This document shows positions 32,544 through 43,881 of a stretch of 64,000 nt of DNA, in pieces (the stretch's first letter is position 1; the number at the start of each line of letters is the position of its first letter). The notes below the pieces were generated by a model. That model made no database searches. It was not told where the DNA came from and was given only the letters and a program-made list of their open reading frames with translations. The translations under genes and the position numbers were made by a program. This stretch comes from Byssothecium circinans. Its lineage: Eukaryota; Ascomycota; Dothideomycetes; Pleosporales; Massarinaceae. The DNA lies in contig ML977038.1 in the NCBI GenBank assembly GCA_010015675.1, positions 82,012 through 146,011 on the forward strand, read 5' to 3'.

Positions 32544-34226
32544 TGATGGCGGAGGGGCAGCACCCCCCTCCAAAATGTTTTGTGGAGGGGTGGGTCGTGT
32601 TTCGTCGCATGCCCGCTTTTCCTTTCTTGGTGGCTTTTTCCTTGATTCGTTTTATTCCCCTCTTTTATGTCTTCACAGGGTCCCCATTCAGCACTTTCCA
32701 TTTCCCCTTTCCCGTTCTTCAGCCATCTTACATCTTTTCTTCTCCCGGTCACGATACACGAACGATCATGACAACGGTCTTTCAGCATGCATGCACGATG
32801 GACGGATCCCACGATGTCACGGTCGTTCAGCATGGCACGCTTTTCACGACGACATGAGGTCATGCCTCCTTCATATATCCTTCTGTGCGCCTTCTCTACT
32901 GTATTGTACTGTACTAAGATTCTGCTTGTTTGGATATCGAGTGCGTCGTTTGACGCGCATCTGGTTTTCTGGTCTGCTTTATGATACCTGCGTTGGCGGT
33001 GCGGATGTGGGTTGGATAGTTTTCATGCGGAGGGTGGTTTCTTGGGATTGAAGCCGAGAAAGAATTTCAATAAATCGTTACATTACAACAACATCACCCT
33101 TTCCGATCCTCTCCCAAGCCACTAACCATACCCTCCGCCTTTCCCTTTCCCCTACAACTATGCTTTAGCCCCATACCCCCTCCCGCCTCGTCCCAACCCC
33201 TCCCGTCTTCGTCCCCATCCCCGTCCTGTCCATCCACAAACAAACAAGCAAGCACGTCTATCCTTCCCTCGCTCGAACATTTCCATCAGTCTAACACGTA
33301 TATATATTTTCTTACCCAGCACAGAATCTCAGGAAAGCAAGCTATCCACTACAAAAGCAAAAGTGCGCCAACTGGCAGTGTTCACGACCGAGGATCTTGG
33401 GAGGTCGTGGACCATTTCCTTTTCTTTTTTGGGCATGCGTGGGTTCAATTCTAAGGGTTATGCGCTGAGATGGATTCAGATGGATGGATTGTTTGCTTCC
33501 CAGGATTCGAAAAGGGTGGGAGAGGGGACGTGGATGAGACGTCGTGTATTGCCATGTGCCATGAGAGAGTAATGAAACCAACGAGCGCAAAACAGGGAGA
33601 TGTGATTATTCTAGTTGCATGGATTACTACTAGTAGTTATAATTATCTTGCAAGACGTGCTGATCAACTATTATCCATCAGTCGTCAGTCCTCTTTTGTT
33701 ACATTTGCATACAGAGATCGCGATCGCCATCATGATTTAAGCATCGTAGGAGGTTTACCTTACAATGCGGACACCCCCCTTTGATCCCCATTTCCTCATC
33801 TCATCCCATTTCATCACAACATACCCTCCCTTCCTTGTACCTGTACGTCGCTCCTACTTGAACCATCATCGAACCCCCCCCCCCCCCCCTCCCAACAAAA
33901 CAAGTCCCCCGCGAAAGAAAGGTTATTCAAGGCTGCGCTATGCTGTGCTGGTCAATGCAACCTAGGAGGTCAGCATGCCGCTGGGTGCCACGGAAGAAGG
34001 CGTGGTACTCTATGTTAAGGAAGTAGAAAATAAAAGGAGGAAAGAGGAAAGGTATCGTGAAGTCGAAGGGAAAGAAAAAATTGCAGCGCTTCATGAGGGG
34101 GTATGAGAGAACCAACGCCCTTAGCGCCATACAGAAAAACAAAGTCCCTTCTTCAAATATGAGGACATAAGACCGCTGAAAAAGAACAAGAAAAGAAAAG
34201 GCCCGGAGCAAGGCATAAAATTCTCC
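32544..34226. other. Convergent intergenic (1.7 kb)
   Basis: 3' flanks of the Zn2Cys6 gene and the permease gene. Low-complexity pyrimidine-rich patches are present. No supported gene. Confidence 0.5.
33874..33889. repeat. Homopolymer run of 16 C
   Basis: Sixteen consecutive C, then T and CCC. Likely length-variable and error-prone in assemblies. Confidence 0.85.
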
Positions 34227-36128
34227 TCAGCAGAAGAACTTGTACACTTTTTTCCACCTGGGCCAAGCTTTCCTCTCCTCTCGCTCCTCCTCAATCAGCG
34301 CCTCGAGATTCAGCTCGCGGATCCCCGTATGTAGGTCCATATTATGCGACCGCACTATCGAAGTCCTGTAATACAGCTTATACGGTATGTAAAATGTAAG
34401 CGTAACAGGGAGCGCGAGATAAACTTGGAAGAAATTAGTCAGGCGTTGCGAAGTGCTGAGCTCCGCCATATCTAGCGGCGCCACCGCGACCCAGAACTGC
34501 GCTACTAGAACCAGCACGTTGAAGGCGAAGCCGACCCACGAGCCGATGATGCCGGGCTGGGACTTGAAGGCAAGTTCCTTTAGGCTGTGGCCTTGCAGTT
34601 CCCAGCCTTTTCGGAAGCGGATGTGCGAGAAGCAGATGGACCCCCAAGTGAAGACGGCAGAGAGCGCGGAGAGGGCGAGCATCCAGTTGAAGGCGGCTTC
34701 GTGGAGATCCTTTCTTACGCCGGCGAGGAAGGCGAAGAGGCCGAGGCTGGAGGCGACGCCGATGGAGACCAGAGGCCGGCCTTGGCGGTCGATGTAGGCG
34801 AGGATTCGAGGGGCTTGGTGTTGCTCGGCGAGAGCGGCGAGGGTTCGGCTGGAGCCGTAGATGGAGGAGTTACCGACGGAAAGAACGGCGATCATAATCA
34901 CGACGTTGAAGACGGAAGGGAGACCTTGGATGCCGGCGTTTTGGATGGCGATGACGAAGGGCGAGGCGGCGAGGTCTACATCATTGTTTTTGGTTAGGAG
35001 GCGCTCTTCGGTGTAGGGGACGAGCAGGCCGACGAGGAGGAGAGAGACGATGTAGAAGAGCGATATTCGCCAGAAGACTTGCTTGACGGCGGTGGGGAGG
35101 GATTTGCGGGGGTTGGCGGTTTCGGCTGCCGCGAGTCCAACGAGTTCGGTTCCAGAGAAGGCGAAGGCGGCGTTGACGAAGGTGCTGCAGAGGCCTTTGA
35201 AACCGTTGTTAAAGGCGCCTGGATCTCTCCATAGCTTTCCGCCGATATAGGATCCATTCGGGCCGCCGCCGATGTTGATGACGATGCCCAAGATGATGAA
35301 GCCGACTACTGCAGCGACTTTGATGATGGCAAAGACAAACTCAGCTTCACCGTAGCCTTTGACGCCGAACAGGTTGATGACAACGATGAGCACGAGGAAG
35401 ATGGCGACCCAGGCGTTGTTGTTAACAGCGCCGTGGTTCCAGAAGTTTATCGTGAAGGTGGCGGCGACTATTTCCAGTGGTAAAACGACAAGCCATTGCA
35501 AGGCATAGCTGTACACGTTAGTGTCGTGGGATGGTGATGAGCGGCCCGACAGCATGGTTACTTACTTCCATCCCATGGCGAAGCCCCAAGCCGGATCCAG
35601 GAAACGCGTCGAGTATGATGAGAATGAACCTGCAACGGGGAATAGGACGGCCATTTCCCCGAGGGCGTGGACTGTACAGTACATCATGACGCCGACCAAG
35701 CAGTAGGCAATGACGAGCGATGCAGGACCACTCTGGGCGAGTGCCTGGCCTGAGCCGACGAACAATCCAGTGCCTGGAGATGTCAGTGAATAGAGTTCGA
35801 CAGATGTTTGATGTTTTGGGGGTTGGATGTTCAGGCACATACCTATTGAGCCTCCAATGGCGATCATCTGCAAGTGCCTGCCCTTGAGCCTGCGCACCAG
35901 CGGAGAACTCGCCGTGTTTGCGGCGGCACTCTCGACATCGAAGACCTTGCCGTCGGCGCCCACAGAGCCCTTGGATGCCATGTTCATGTTTGGATCGCGC
36001 CTGAATGAGTCCAGCACCCGCCTCCCCACGCCGTCTCTGTGCACCGACGACTCGCCATAGTAGGCAGAGCTCTGCGACTCGCGGCCGAAGCTCTTCTCGG
36101 TGCCCCAGCTGTCGTCGTCGACCAGCAT
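34227..36128 (-). CDS. Amino-acid permease (Gap1/AAP family)
   Basis: Three exons, 35843-36128, 35566-35773 and 34227-35508, give 591 residues, typical for fungal AAPs with 12 TM segments. After an 84-residue cytosolic N-terminus come LKGRHLQMIAIGGSIGTGLF (junction of exons 1 and 2) and ALGEMAVLFPVAGSFSSYST. DPAWGFAMGWNYALQW spans the second splice junction. AFAFSGTELVGLAAAETANP, a core signature of the family, follows, then FRKGWELQGHSLKELAFKS. The C-terminus is cytosolic and charged (EEEREERKAWPRWKKVYKFF). It should be a proton-coupled plasma-membrane importer of amino acids; specificity is unknown. Intron 1 (69 nt) is in frame and stop-free, so an unspliced form would insert 23 residues into TM1. 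Confidence 0.94.
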
Positions 36129-36558
36129 GTTGGCTGGACTGGTAGCAGTGCGGGCGCACTGGAATTGGCCTATGTGAGGATCCGGAGCTGCAGCGCGTGC
36201 TGCGAGTCCAGAGGTGTCGTCGCAGTCACCAGCGGTGTGGTGTCGTGAGTCCCTCTGTGCAGTGTGCGGTGCGGGCGAGTGTCGAGCGATAAGTCGGATA
36301 AGACGGGCACGACTAGGTTGTTGGGGCGCAGGGACTCTCTGCCTTAAAGCTGCGGTGGGTTCGCGCTCGGTAGGCGAGAGCCAAGTATAGAGTGGAGTGA
36401 GAGTGAGCGTGAGAGTAGGGCAGATTAGCCAGGGTGTGTTCGTATACGCGCTCCGGCTCTGGCGCGCGACGAAGGGTGCGAGAGATTGCAGGTCGGGCCT
36501 CGGGCTCAGGACTGGATTTTCCGGCCATATGCCACCAATATCAACGTCTGCTTTACGG

Positions 36559-36586
36559 CAGACTACAGACTACAGACTACAGACTA
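36559..36586. repeat. Tandem repeat, 4 x CAGACTA
   Basis: Four perfect 7-bp copies in direct succession. Confidence 0.9.
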
Positions 36587-36627
36587 CGGGCGAGAGGACG
36601 TTGTGTTGTCCGTACCATCGCCCTCCA

Positions 36628-36675
36628 CACGCCGCACGGTCGCGTTGCCACGCCCGAGGCCGACCGTGCGGCGTG
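36628..36675. repeat. Perfect 15-bp inverted repeat with 18-bp spacer
   Basis: CACGCCGCACGGTCG at 36628-36642 is the exact reverse complement of CGACCGTGCGGCGTG at 36661-36675. GC-rich, so it could form a stable hairpin or be a dimeric regulator site upstream of the permease. Function unknown. Confidence 0.85.
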
Positions 36676-37461
36676 CCGTCAAGTAGTGAAGGGCATGCGG
36701 GAGGCGGCATGCATATCCTGGCAAAGAACGCCGAACCCATGGTCACCAATCACGACGGATCCGCGTTCTGCCAATCGCCTGTACAAAACACCTCTGACAC
36801 TTCGGTCCCCTTGCTCTACTCCCTTGCTCTGCTCTACTTTGACCATGGACAACTGTCCGCACCATCGGCGAGGCGAAAAAGGCCGCAGTCCGCACTCTGC
36901 CTCGAGGTCAAGTCCTGGTGGCGTCCGTCTAGTCCAGCCGTAGCCGTTCTAGCAGAAGCCGGCGTAGCGCACAGATGCTCCCTTATCAATATCCGCACGA
37001 CATGGCCGACATCATTGCCCAGGCAGGCACTTCTTACTCTATTGATCCTTCACACCTTGCTATGACTACCCAGACTCTTCACTGGACCCGGTTGCTAAAC
37101 ACCACATCATCATCCAATCCACTGTTTTCACACACGCGCCGCCGCCCGATAGTGTCCAATACGACTTTGTAACGCTTCACGAACCCCTCTGGTAGCATTG
37201 TCCCAGAATTGGTGGTTCGACTTTCTCATCACCAGCAATCAGCTCCACCTTCTGGCTACTCCAGCCGTTCGCTGCAGTCAGCTCATCATATCACCGCGCC
37301 GCAACCCAATGCAAACAAATTTCAGACAATTGCATTCTTGAAATACCTCAGGCACTCGACACGCGTCAGAGAGGAATTCACTATCGTAAGACGGCAATTC
37401 TCATTGCCTTGCTCAAGCAGCCTTGCTTGCATCGAGCCCAACAATAGATACACGCACCATC

Positions 37462-37481
37462 TATTTATTTATTTATTTATT
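37462..37481. repeat. TATT microsatellite, about 5 copies
   Basis: Simple tetranucleotide repeat in the gene-poor region. Confidence 0.85.
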
Positions 37482-38351
37482 ACCCATTCTCGAAAACCAT
37501 ACATTGCAGTGCATGCAATCCCGACGGGTTCGCGGGTTCGTGCATGCTCCGTCTGCCAGGCACCGTGCTACTCTAATTTCTCCCTTTGAAAATTACCTGC
37601 ATGCAGCCATTCAATTGCGTCAGATTAATCCGTCTTTACCCAAGATTGGGACAACACGTTCGCGTACCCGTTACGCTGCCGCGTCTGCACCGTTCAGGAG
37701 AAATAACGTTCGCTTCGCGTCCACTCTGTGCCACACGAGGCGAAAAGCTACGCCGCAATACTCTTCTAACTTCTTACCTGAGCTTCGATAGACCCGACCC
37801 GCTCCGCTTCATTCATTCATCCTCCCGTCTTACAGCACCCCTCACGTAACAGAGTCCACAGAGAGACCACAGACTTACCCGATCCGGTCCCGAGTGACCT
37901 CTTTGCTCTTGTGCGACCATGACCTGAACGCCATTGCCCGAATTTAGAAAGCGCGTACGTAAGGCGAGCAGTCAGTATCACCCTCCTCCATCTCACGAAT
38001 CCCACCTCTACATCGCCTCCTCGCACGAAGAACCACCTTCACCACCGTTGTCGGCATGTCTGCGTACGTGGCGCCAGCGTGACTTAAGTAGTCGGTAACA
38101 TTGAAGAGTCCTGGAGTCGACAACATGCCTTCCTCTTCTGGACTGGACTGCAGCCGCCACCACAAATGCACGCCCTTTCCGCATGCAACGTTCGGTCGCA
38201 CGACAGTGTATGAACGGTCGGTTGTTTAGTGGGGGATGGCGGGTGCTCCGTTGCTGCGCGGAATGGATAAAGCTCCGAGGTAGGATTATCAATCGGAGGG
38301 GCAAAGTGTTTAATCGTGCCAAAGCATGCACCCGCGAGACTCACTCTTCAA

Positions 38352-38850
38352 TTATCTCGCCTCTTCATACTTATCTTCTGCGTCGTTAGCGCTTCTACTC
38401 TCGTCTGTGGCGTTAGTCACGATATCATATGTCGTGGAGACCGCACATGCCCTAGACACTGGCACACGCAGCTCTTCCTCATCGAGGAAACTATGCAGCT
38501 CTTGCGACAACGGCCCTAGAAGCGTCGAATGTCCTTCTATCGAAACCGCGTTCCCTGGTATCAAATGTGTGCGACTGCATACAATGCATAATCACCGCCA
38601 TGCCATCTTCAGCAAATTCACCGATCTTTCCTTACCTAAAATCAACCACATACATACCGTACATGCTCCAAGGCCAAGCTTGCGCCTCCTTACCTAGATA
38701 ATAGGCAATGCGCAAACCAGAAAGGGCGTCCTCTACCTCTTGAAGCATCACCATCACCGATTTTGCTAGACGGTCACTGTAATCCTCCCAGCTCCAGCTC
38801 CAACGCCACGAAACCCAGCTCTCTGGCCGTAAGAACACACTTTTCACGTG
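38352..38850 (-). pseudogene. Two-exon coding-like fragment of unknown protein
   Basis: Two protein-like frames join across a well-formed 61-nt intron (38575-38635; GTAAGG donor, TGCAG acceptor). The upstream exon runs from about 38847 down to 38636 and the downstream exon is 38352-38574. The joined frame reads MLQEVEDALSGLRIAYYLG, then SMYGMYVVDF, SRTHLIPGNAVSIEGHSTLL and SQELHSFLDEEELRVPVS before a stop. There is no ATG; an in-frame TAG lies just upstream of the first codon, so the 5' part is missing or lies in an unrecognised exon. I do not recognise the family. Either a remnant or the 3' end of a gene whose first exons I cannot place. Confidence 0.38.
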
Positions 38851-40292
38851 GCGTCTAGTCTACCATACATATGTACCTAACATACATCGAGTGATGGCTC
38901 GTGCTCTAAGCGTGAGATTGACGTTTCTACACGTGTGCGTCACGCACTTATCACGCTCGGACTAAGAACCTGCTGGATGGGGAAGGTGAGGATATGCTAG
39001 AACCAGAACCCCCACGTTACATGTGAAAATGCTTGGGGACGGCGATCTCGATGTTCGAAGAGTTGGCTCTGGGGAGGAGTAGTCTAACTAAGGGGAGTAA
39101 AAGCATGATAATTGTACGCTTCTAGACTCGTTCTGGAACCATCCTAGCAGATCGAGCTAGAAGGCATGCGTTATCGAACTGCACGATTCTATCTACTAGT
39201 TTGAGTCTTGGATAAAATGGATTGAATGCGTTCTGTGTTGCGCAGTACTTCATTCTCAACCCCGGCATCGTCATCTAGCCACCAGCCCATAGTTCGCTCG
39301 ATCTCGCTCTCGGTGGCTAACTAGCCCTACGTGCCCTGCGGTTACGCTTTCTCAGAGTTGGTTTGCAAAAGCCGCGGAGAGCTAAGAGACATCGCTTTAC
39401 ATGAAGCGATGTATTCCAAGCAACAATAGATAATCAGCACTTGCTATAAGGCGGATCTTGAACTGGATTTTGATGTGCTCGATATCGCTCTTGATGTGAT
39501 GCATGAAGCCAAACTGAGGCATTTCAACGCATATGCGGTTTGCTAGCGAATGAACGTCCTACGACGAGAAAAATGTCTTTGGTTTTTTACATACACACCA
39601 CACACAACACAGCACGACACAACCCGCATCGTTCTTCTCCGCATGGGAAATATTGTCAAATTCTTTATCCTATCGTGTCTCTCCCATCAATCCATCATTC
39701 CATCTCTCCCACATACACAGATACACAACCTCAAAACTCCACATTCCACAGCAAACCCACGCTTCCCCGTCAAACCCAAGAGCATATACATAAAGAAAAG
39801 ACCCCCATCCCCACTTATTCGTCAAGTCGACGCATGTATGCATTAATACCTCACCCCACCCCCTTCCTTCCTTCCTCTTTCTCATAATACACCAAAAAAC
39901 TGTACTCGCCCTTGTTTACCCAATGAAAAAATGTACAAAAAAGACTCCTCCCAGCTTGAACGAAAGATAACCAAAACGCTCCAAACGCTCCAAACAATGT
40001 AACCAAAAAAAAACGTACGCAAACAAAGCAAGTAAGGGAAACCCGCAGTCATTCATGTAGAAAGAAAGAGAAAGAGTTGGTGGTTAGTAGAAGGGGAAAA
40101 TATATCGTCATCCCAGATTTCCAGATCCCAGATGCCGAGAAGAAGCGGAAAGAAAAGAGAAGAAACATATCTTTATATGTCAAACACACACCTTCGTCAA
40201 AAAATCCACAGCATTACATCCTGCACCTCATACCTTACACCTCGTGCACGCTGCGACTTATACCCTGCACCTACCAAACAAGGACGGTAGGA
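38851..40292. other. Gene-poor intergenic (1.4 kb)
   Basis: Apart from the coding-like segment at 39189-39320, no gene seen. The right part is A/C-rich 3' flank of the protein kinase gene. Confidence 0.45.
39189..39320 (-). other. Coding-like open segment, possible lost exon
   Basis: A 43-codon open segment preceded by a CTAG acceptor-like sequence reads ESEIERTMGWWLDDDAGVEN then LRNTERIQSILSKTQ before TAG. The composition looks protein-like. It may be an upstream exon of the fragment at 38352-38850, since the strand is the same, but I cannot join them in frame. Confidence 0.25.
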
Positions 40293-40418
40293 CTAAGCGG
40301 TCATCTTCTCCGGGGGCGAAGGTTTCTCCTCGTCCGCCTTGGTAGAGCCCGCAGCCTTCGTGCCCGCGTCTTCTAACTTAGCAGGAACTTCCGGTTTCGC
40401 ATCCTCTTCCTTCCTCGA
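40293..40418 (-). other. Coding-like tail downstream of the kinase stop codon
   Basis: After the TAG at 40419-40421 the same frame stays open for 41 codons to a second TAG. It reads SRKEEDAKPEVPAKLEDAGT then KADEEKPSPPEKMTA, the same Lys/Glu/Pro/Ala-rich style as the kinase C-terminus. See findings. Confidence 0.5.
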
Positions 40419-43189
40419 CTACGCAGGCACTTTAACCGGTTTCTTTTCCTCCTCATCTTCCTCATCCTCCTCCACAGCCACACTAAGCCTGTCCCCAAAC
40501 GCCGGCCCCAGCGTCAACTTCCCGCTTTCTTCCCCCGCCGCTGCGGTCGCCGCCGTTGTAGATGTCTGCGCTCCCGCCGTCGTCTCCCCTTCCATCACGA
40601 TTTCCATCCCGCCCTCCAGCACGGGACTGAAATCATCCACCTCCTCGATCTCATCCTCGTCCTCCTCTTCAATGCCAACAATCTCCCCACTTCTCCGTCC
40701 AGACACACTGGTGCTCCTCGACCCCTGGCCGCCTTCACCTCGCGTGCGCGGCGCGGGACTTCCACCGCCGAAGTTCAAGTTGAGCATGGGGCCTTTGAAA
40801 GGACTGCGTTTCCGTTTGGCGAAGATGAGGCCGGGGGATGAGGGGGGCATGGTACCGAATGCGGCACCGCCTTCGCTTAAGGGGCCGCGGACGACGCGGA
40901 TATTAGAGGGGAAAGTCGGGTTTGTGGGGGTGGCGGGGAGGACTTTGACGGAAGCGTGTGGAGATTTCGTTTTGTGAGATGTGGTGGGAGAGGTGATACT
41001 GGCGGAGGATGTGGAAGAGGCTTTGGAGTGGGAGTGGTGGTGTCGTGGCATGGAGCGGACAGAGGATACGGATGAGGATGTTGATTTGCGACCGCGGAGG
41101 CCGCCGGATGAGCGTCGGTAGGATGAACGTGGTGTAAGCGGTGAAGGCGAGACAGAGGGGCGTTTTCCGGAGCTGTGGGTGGACAACCTCCTATAAGGGA
41201 GCACGTGTGTTGAGGGGGTAGAGTTGGCGTGATGGGCGTGTACGCTCGAGTTTCCATTCGCATTACTTGTACGACGCGGCCGTGATTCGGATGGTACGCT
41301 CTCGGCCAATGTAGGTGATTTGTTACTACTGGCCTTTGAACCACCAGGTGAGCGAGCACGTTTTGAGGTTTCCTTTATCCAATTTCGAATTGTGGCGAGA
41401 TGATTCAAAAACGGCGCTGGTAGCTTTCGTCGGCGTTTGGGTATGAATCCATTGGGATGGAGGAGGTCAGGGTTGGAGGAGACAACTTGAAGCATGCTGG
41501 CCTGCGATCTTCTTCTGGCCATCTCTTTAGGTGGTGGAGGAGGACGCGAAGAGGAGTCTGAACTTCGAACATGATCTTTCTCTATAGGCGGAGGAGGTAT
41601 GTCGGCACCCGCTCCGGGCACGTTTCCTGACTCTGGTAAGTTAGGAAGATCTGGAGCGCCTGGACATTGTTAGCAATCGCAGCAAGACCAATAGCACTGC
41701 GACCTACCATGCATACTCGACCGTTTCAGAGCTCTTCCCCGGCTCCTAGACGGTTCACCCAACAAAGGTGAGTGCAAAGCTTCTTCTTCCATCTCTTTGA
41801 TGGTTGGCGCAAGCCTATCCAAACGGCTACTCGCGGCACTCAACCGCCTCAAGCTCTTCGCCTCTGCTTCCCTTTCTTTGCGCTTGCGTTCTCTCCGCTT
41901 AGCTTTCCTCTCCTCTTTCTCGAGTAGCAGTGCCCACCAGCCAGCTAGCGAATCGCACCGCTGCGCAAGGACATTCTCAATGACCATATCAATATCCGCT
42001 CCTGCCGCGCGCATCCTGTGTAGCACCTCTTTCTCCAATTCCGTCGAAAAGGGAGCCGGCTGTTGCAGCTTCAGTATCTCCTGCTGCCGCGGCGCATGTT
42101 CGGATAACCAAGGGTTCTGTAGTATGTCTGCGAGGGTAGGCCTCAGTATTGGTCTTTTCGATAGCAGAATCTGACACAGCTCTTTCGCTTGTGGCGGAAA
42201 ACTTTCCGGATACTTTGGCTCCTCCTTCAAAATTTTCGTCTTTGTGACCATATCGTTATCATCATCGAATGGCAGTTCCCCGACCAGAAGCGCATATAGG
42301 ATGATACCCAGACTCCACACATCCACCTTTTCTCCTGCATATTTTTCGCCCTTCAGCATCTCCGGCGCGCTGTAGCACATTGTACCACACCATGTTTGCA
42401 GGTAATTCGACTTGCCCTCGTATTCGCGCGTGAATCCAAAATCAACCAGCTTGACATTTTCATGTTTGTCTAGGAGGATGTTCTCGAGCTTGAGGTCGCG
42501 ATGTACGCAGGATTTGTTGTGGACGTAGGAGACGGCGCCAACGAGTTGGGTGAAGATTTTTTGCACTTTCGAGGGTTCGAGAGCTCCTTTGTTGAGGAGG
42601 TAGTTGTAGAGTTCGTCGCCTAGAGTCCTAGTCAGATTTGCCCATTGCCTCAGATAGAAACTCCAAACCTTGACAGTATTCGAGGACTAGCCAGACCAGT
42701 GATTCGGTGACGATGACCTCGTATAACCTAGCGATATGCGGATGTATGAATTGACGGTGGTGATGGATCTCGCGGGCAAGGTTGGTGTCGTCCTTCTTTG
42801 CTGACTTGAGGACTACCTGCTTCCTATTAGCTCCACTCTTTCGGATCGGTGCAGGATACGCACCTTGGAGCCATTGGTGAGTTTATGCGACGCCAAATAC
42901 ACCTTTCCAAAGCTCCCCTTGCCAATCAGCCGCCCGAGCGCATAATTCCCCACGTTCTTCAAGTCCGGCGCCGAAAATTCACTACAAGCTCTGCATCAGC
43001 ATTGTCCACTGTCCCACCAAACGCAGCGCGGCGGTATCCTTACTCGAGGAGCTGTTTGTATGAATTCGCGAGCTATATTACAATTAGCACCTGTCTGTTC
43101 CTTTCCCGCTTGATTAAACCCCCGGACGTGGCACGCACCTTCTTCCGCTGGGCCTGAATTTCAGCCAGAGCCTGATTCCGCGACTGCAT
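40419..43189 (-). CDS. CAMK-type (Kin4/AMPK-related) Ser/Thr protein kinase
   Basis: Six exons, 43139-43189, 43044-43072, 42864-42981, 42669-42816, 41708-42619 and 40419-41659, sum to 2499 nt, or 832 residues. The kinase domain is at about residues 40-300. It has the P-loop GKGSFGKVYLASH, the VAIK-type lysine in VVLKSAKK (Lys70), the catalytic CVHRDLKLEN (Asp157) and KLVDFGFTREYEG (Asp175). The activation-segment end is TWCGTMCYSAPEMLKG, then VDVWSLGIILYALLVGELPF. This set is characteristic of CAMK-like kinases of the Snf1/Kin4 neighbourhood; assignment to a named yeast kinase is not certain. The remaining 500 residues are basic/Ser-rich then acidic, with EKEERKAKRRERKRK and EEEDEDEIEEVDDF, likely regulatory. 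The short N-terminal helix (RNQALAEIQAQRKKLANSY) is a second conserved block. Introns of 47-66 nt. Confidence 0.9.
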
Positions 43190-43881
43190 GGATATGCGCC
43201 GGTGCGACTTTCGGAGGGAGAGAGGGCGACCGACGATGCGTCATCTATCGGGCGTTGTGTTTCGGCGACCGTTACGTTGGCGATGGCGTTTGTTCAATAA
43301 AGAATCGACCGGAGGAAGCAAGCAAGCAAGCAAAGCACCATCTACTACTGGGGGTCGTTTTGGGAGCGGCGCAACGCTGGTAGACGTCTGTGGGCATGCG
43401 ATGCCAAAGAATAGAGCGGCTAGGGTCGGAGGGCGGGCGGAGAAGGACAGGAAAAGGCGGAGAGGAGGTGTCCGGTGCTAAGGTTGTTCTCCTGAAAGGG
43501 TTGATGGGGTGTTCGATGCTTGGTTGGTCGTAGAAAAGGTGATCTGCACTAGGGTCGGGCGGTCCGAGACCAGAACTTTGGGACGGAACGCTAAAGAGTG
43601 AGTGAAGCTGACAGCCCGTCAGACGGCTCACGCGCACTTGGCTGATATTAGGCTTGGGATTCGAGGGAATGCAATTGTGGAAGACGAGGTGTGGCGGTTT
43701 TGAGGTACGAGGTACGGCGTTGCACGACCGTTACCCATGGCGATGACGCGACTTGATGCTATTTTGGGAGACTTGAGAGACAACTAAAAGAAAAGAAATT
43801 CAAGTGAAGGTATCGAGAATCATTGTTGCTATCCGAAAAAAAAGACAGAAAAGTAAAGTACAAGAGGCTGCTTATCATACA
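43190..43881. other. Intergenic (692 bp)
   Basis: Upstream of the kinase and downstream of the nitronate monooxygenase gene. Contains an AAGC microsatellite near 43316-43335. No gene. Confidence 0.5.

Larger units (their letters stand above)
36129..38351. other. Gene-poor intergenic (2.2 kb)
   Basis: Upstream region of the permease. Several 60-220-codon frames overlap on the plus strand without domain or splice support. It holds three notable repeats listed separately. Confidence 0.5.

Noticed and set aside
36397..37065. 222-codon plus-strand frame in the gene-poor region
   Set aside because: Overlaps a tandem repeat and the inverted repeat and two other equally open frames; no domain; composition looks non-coding.
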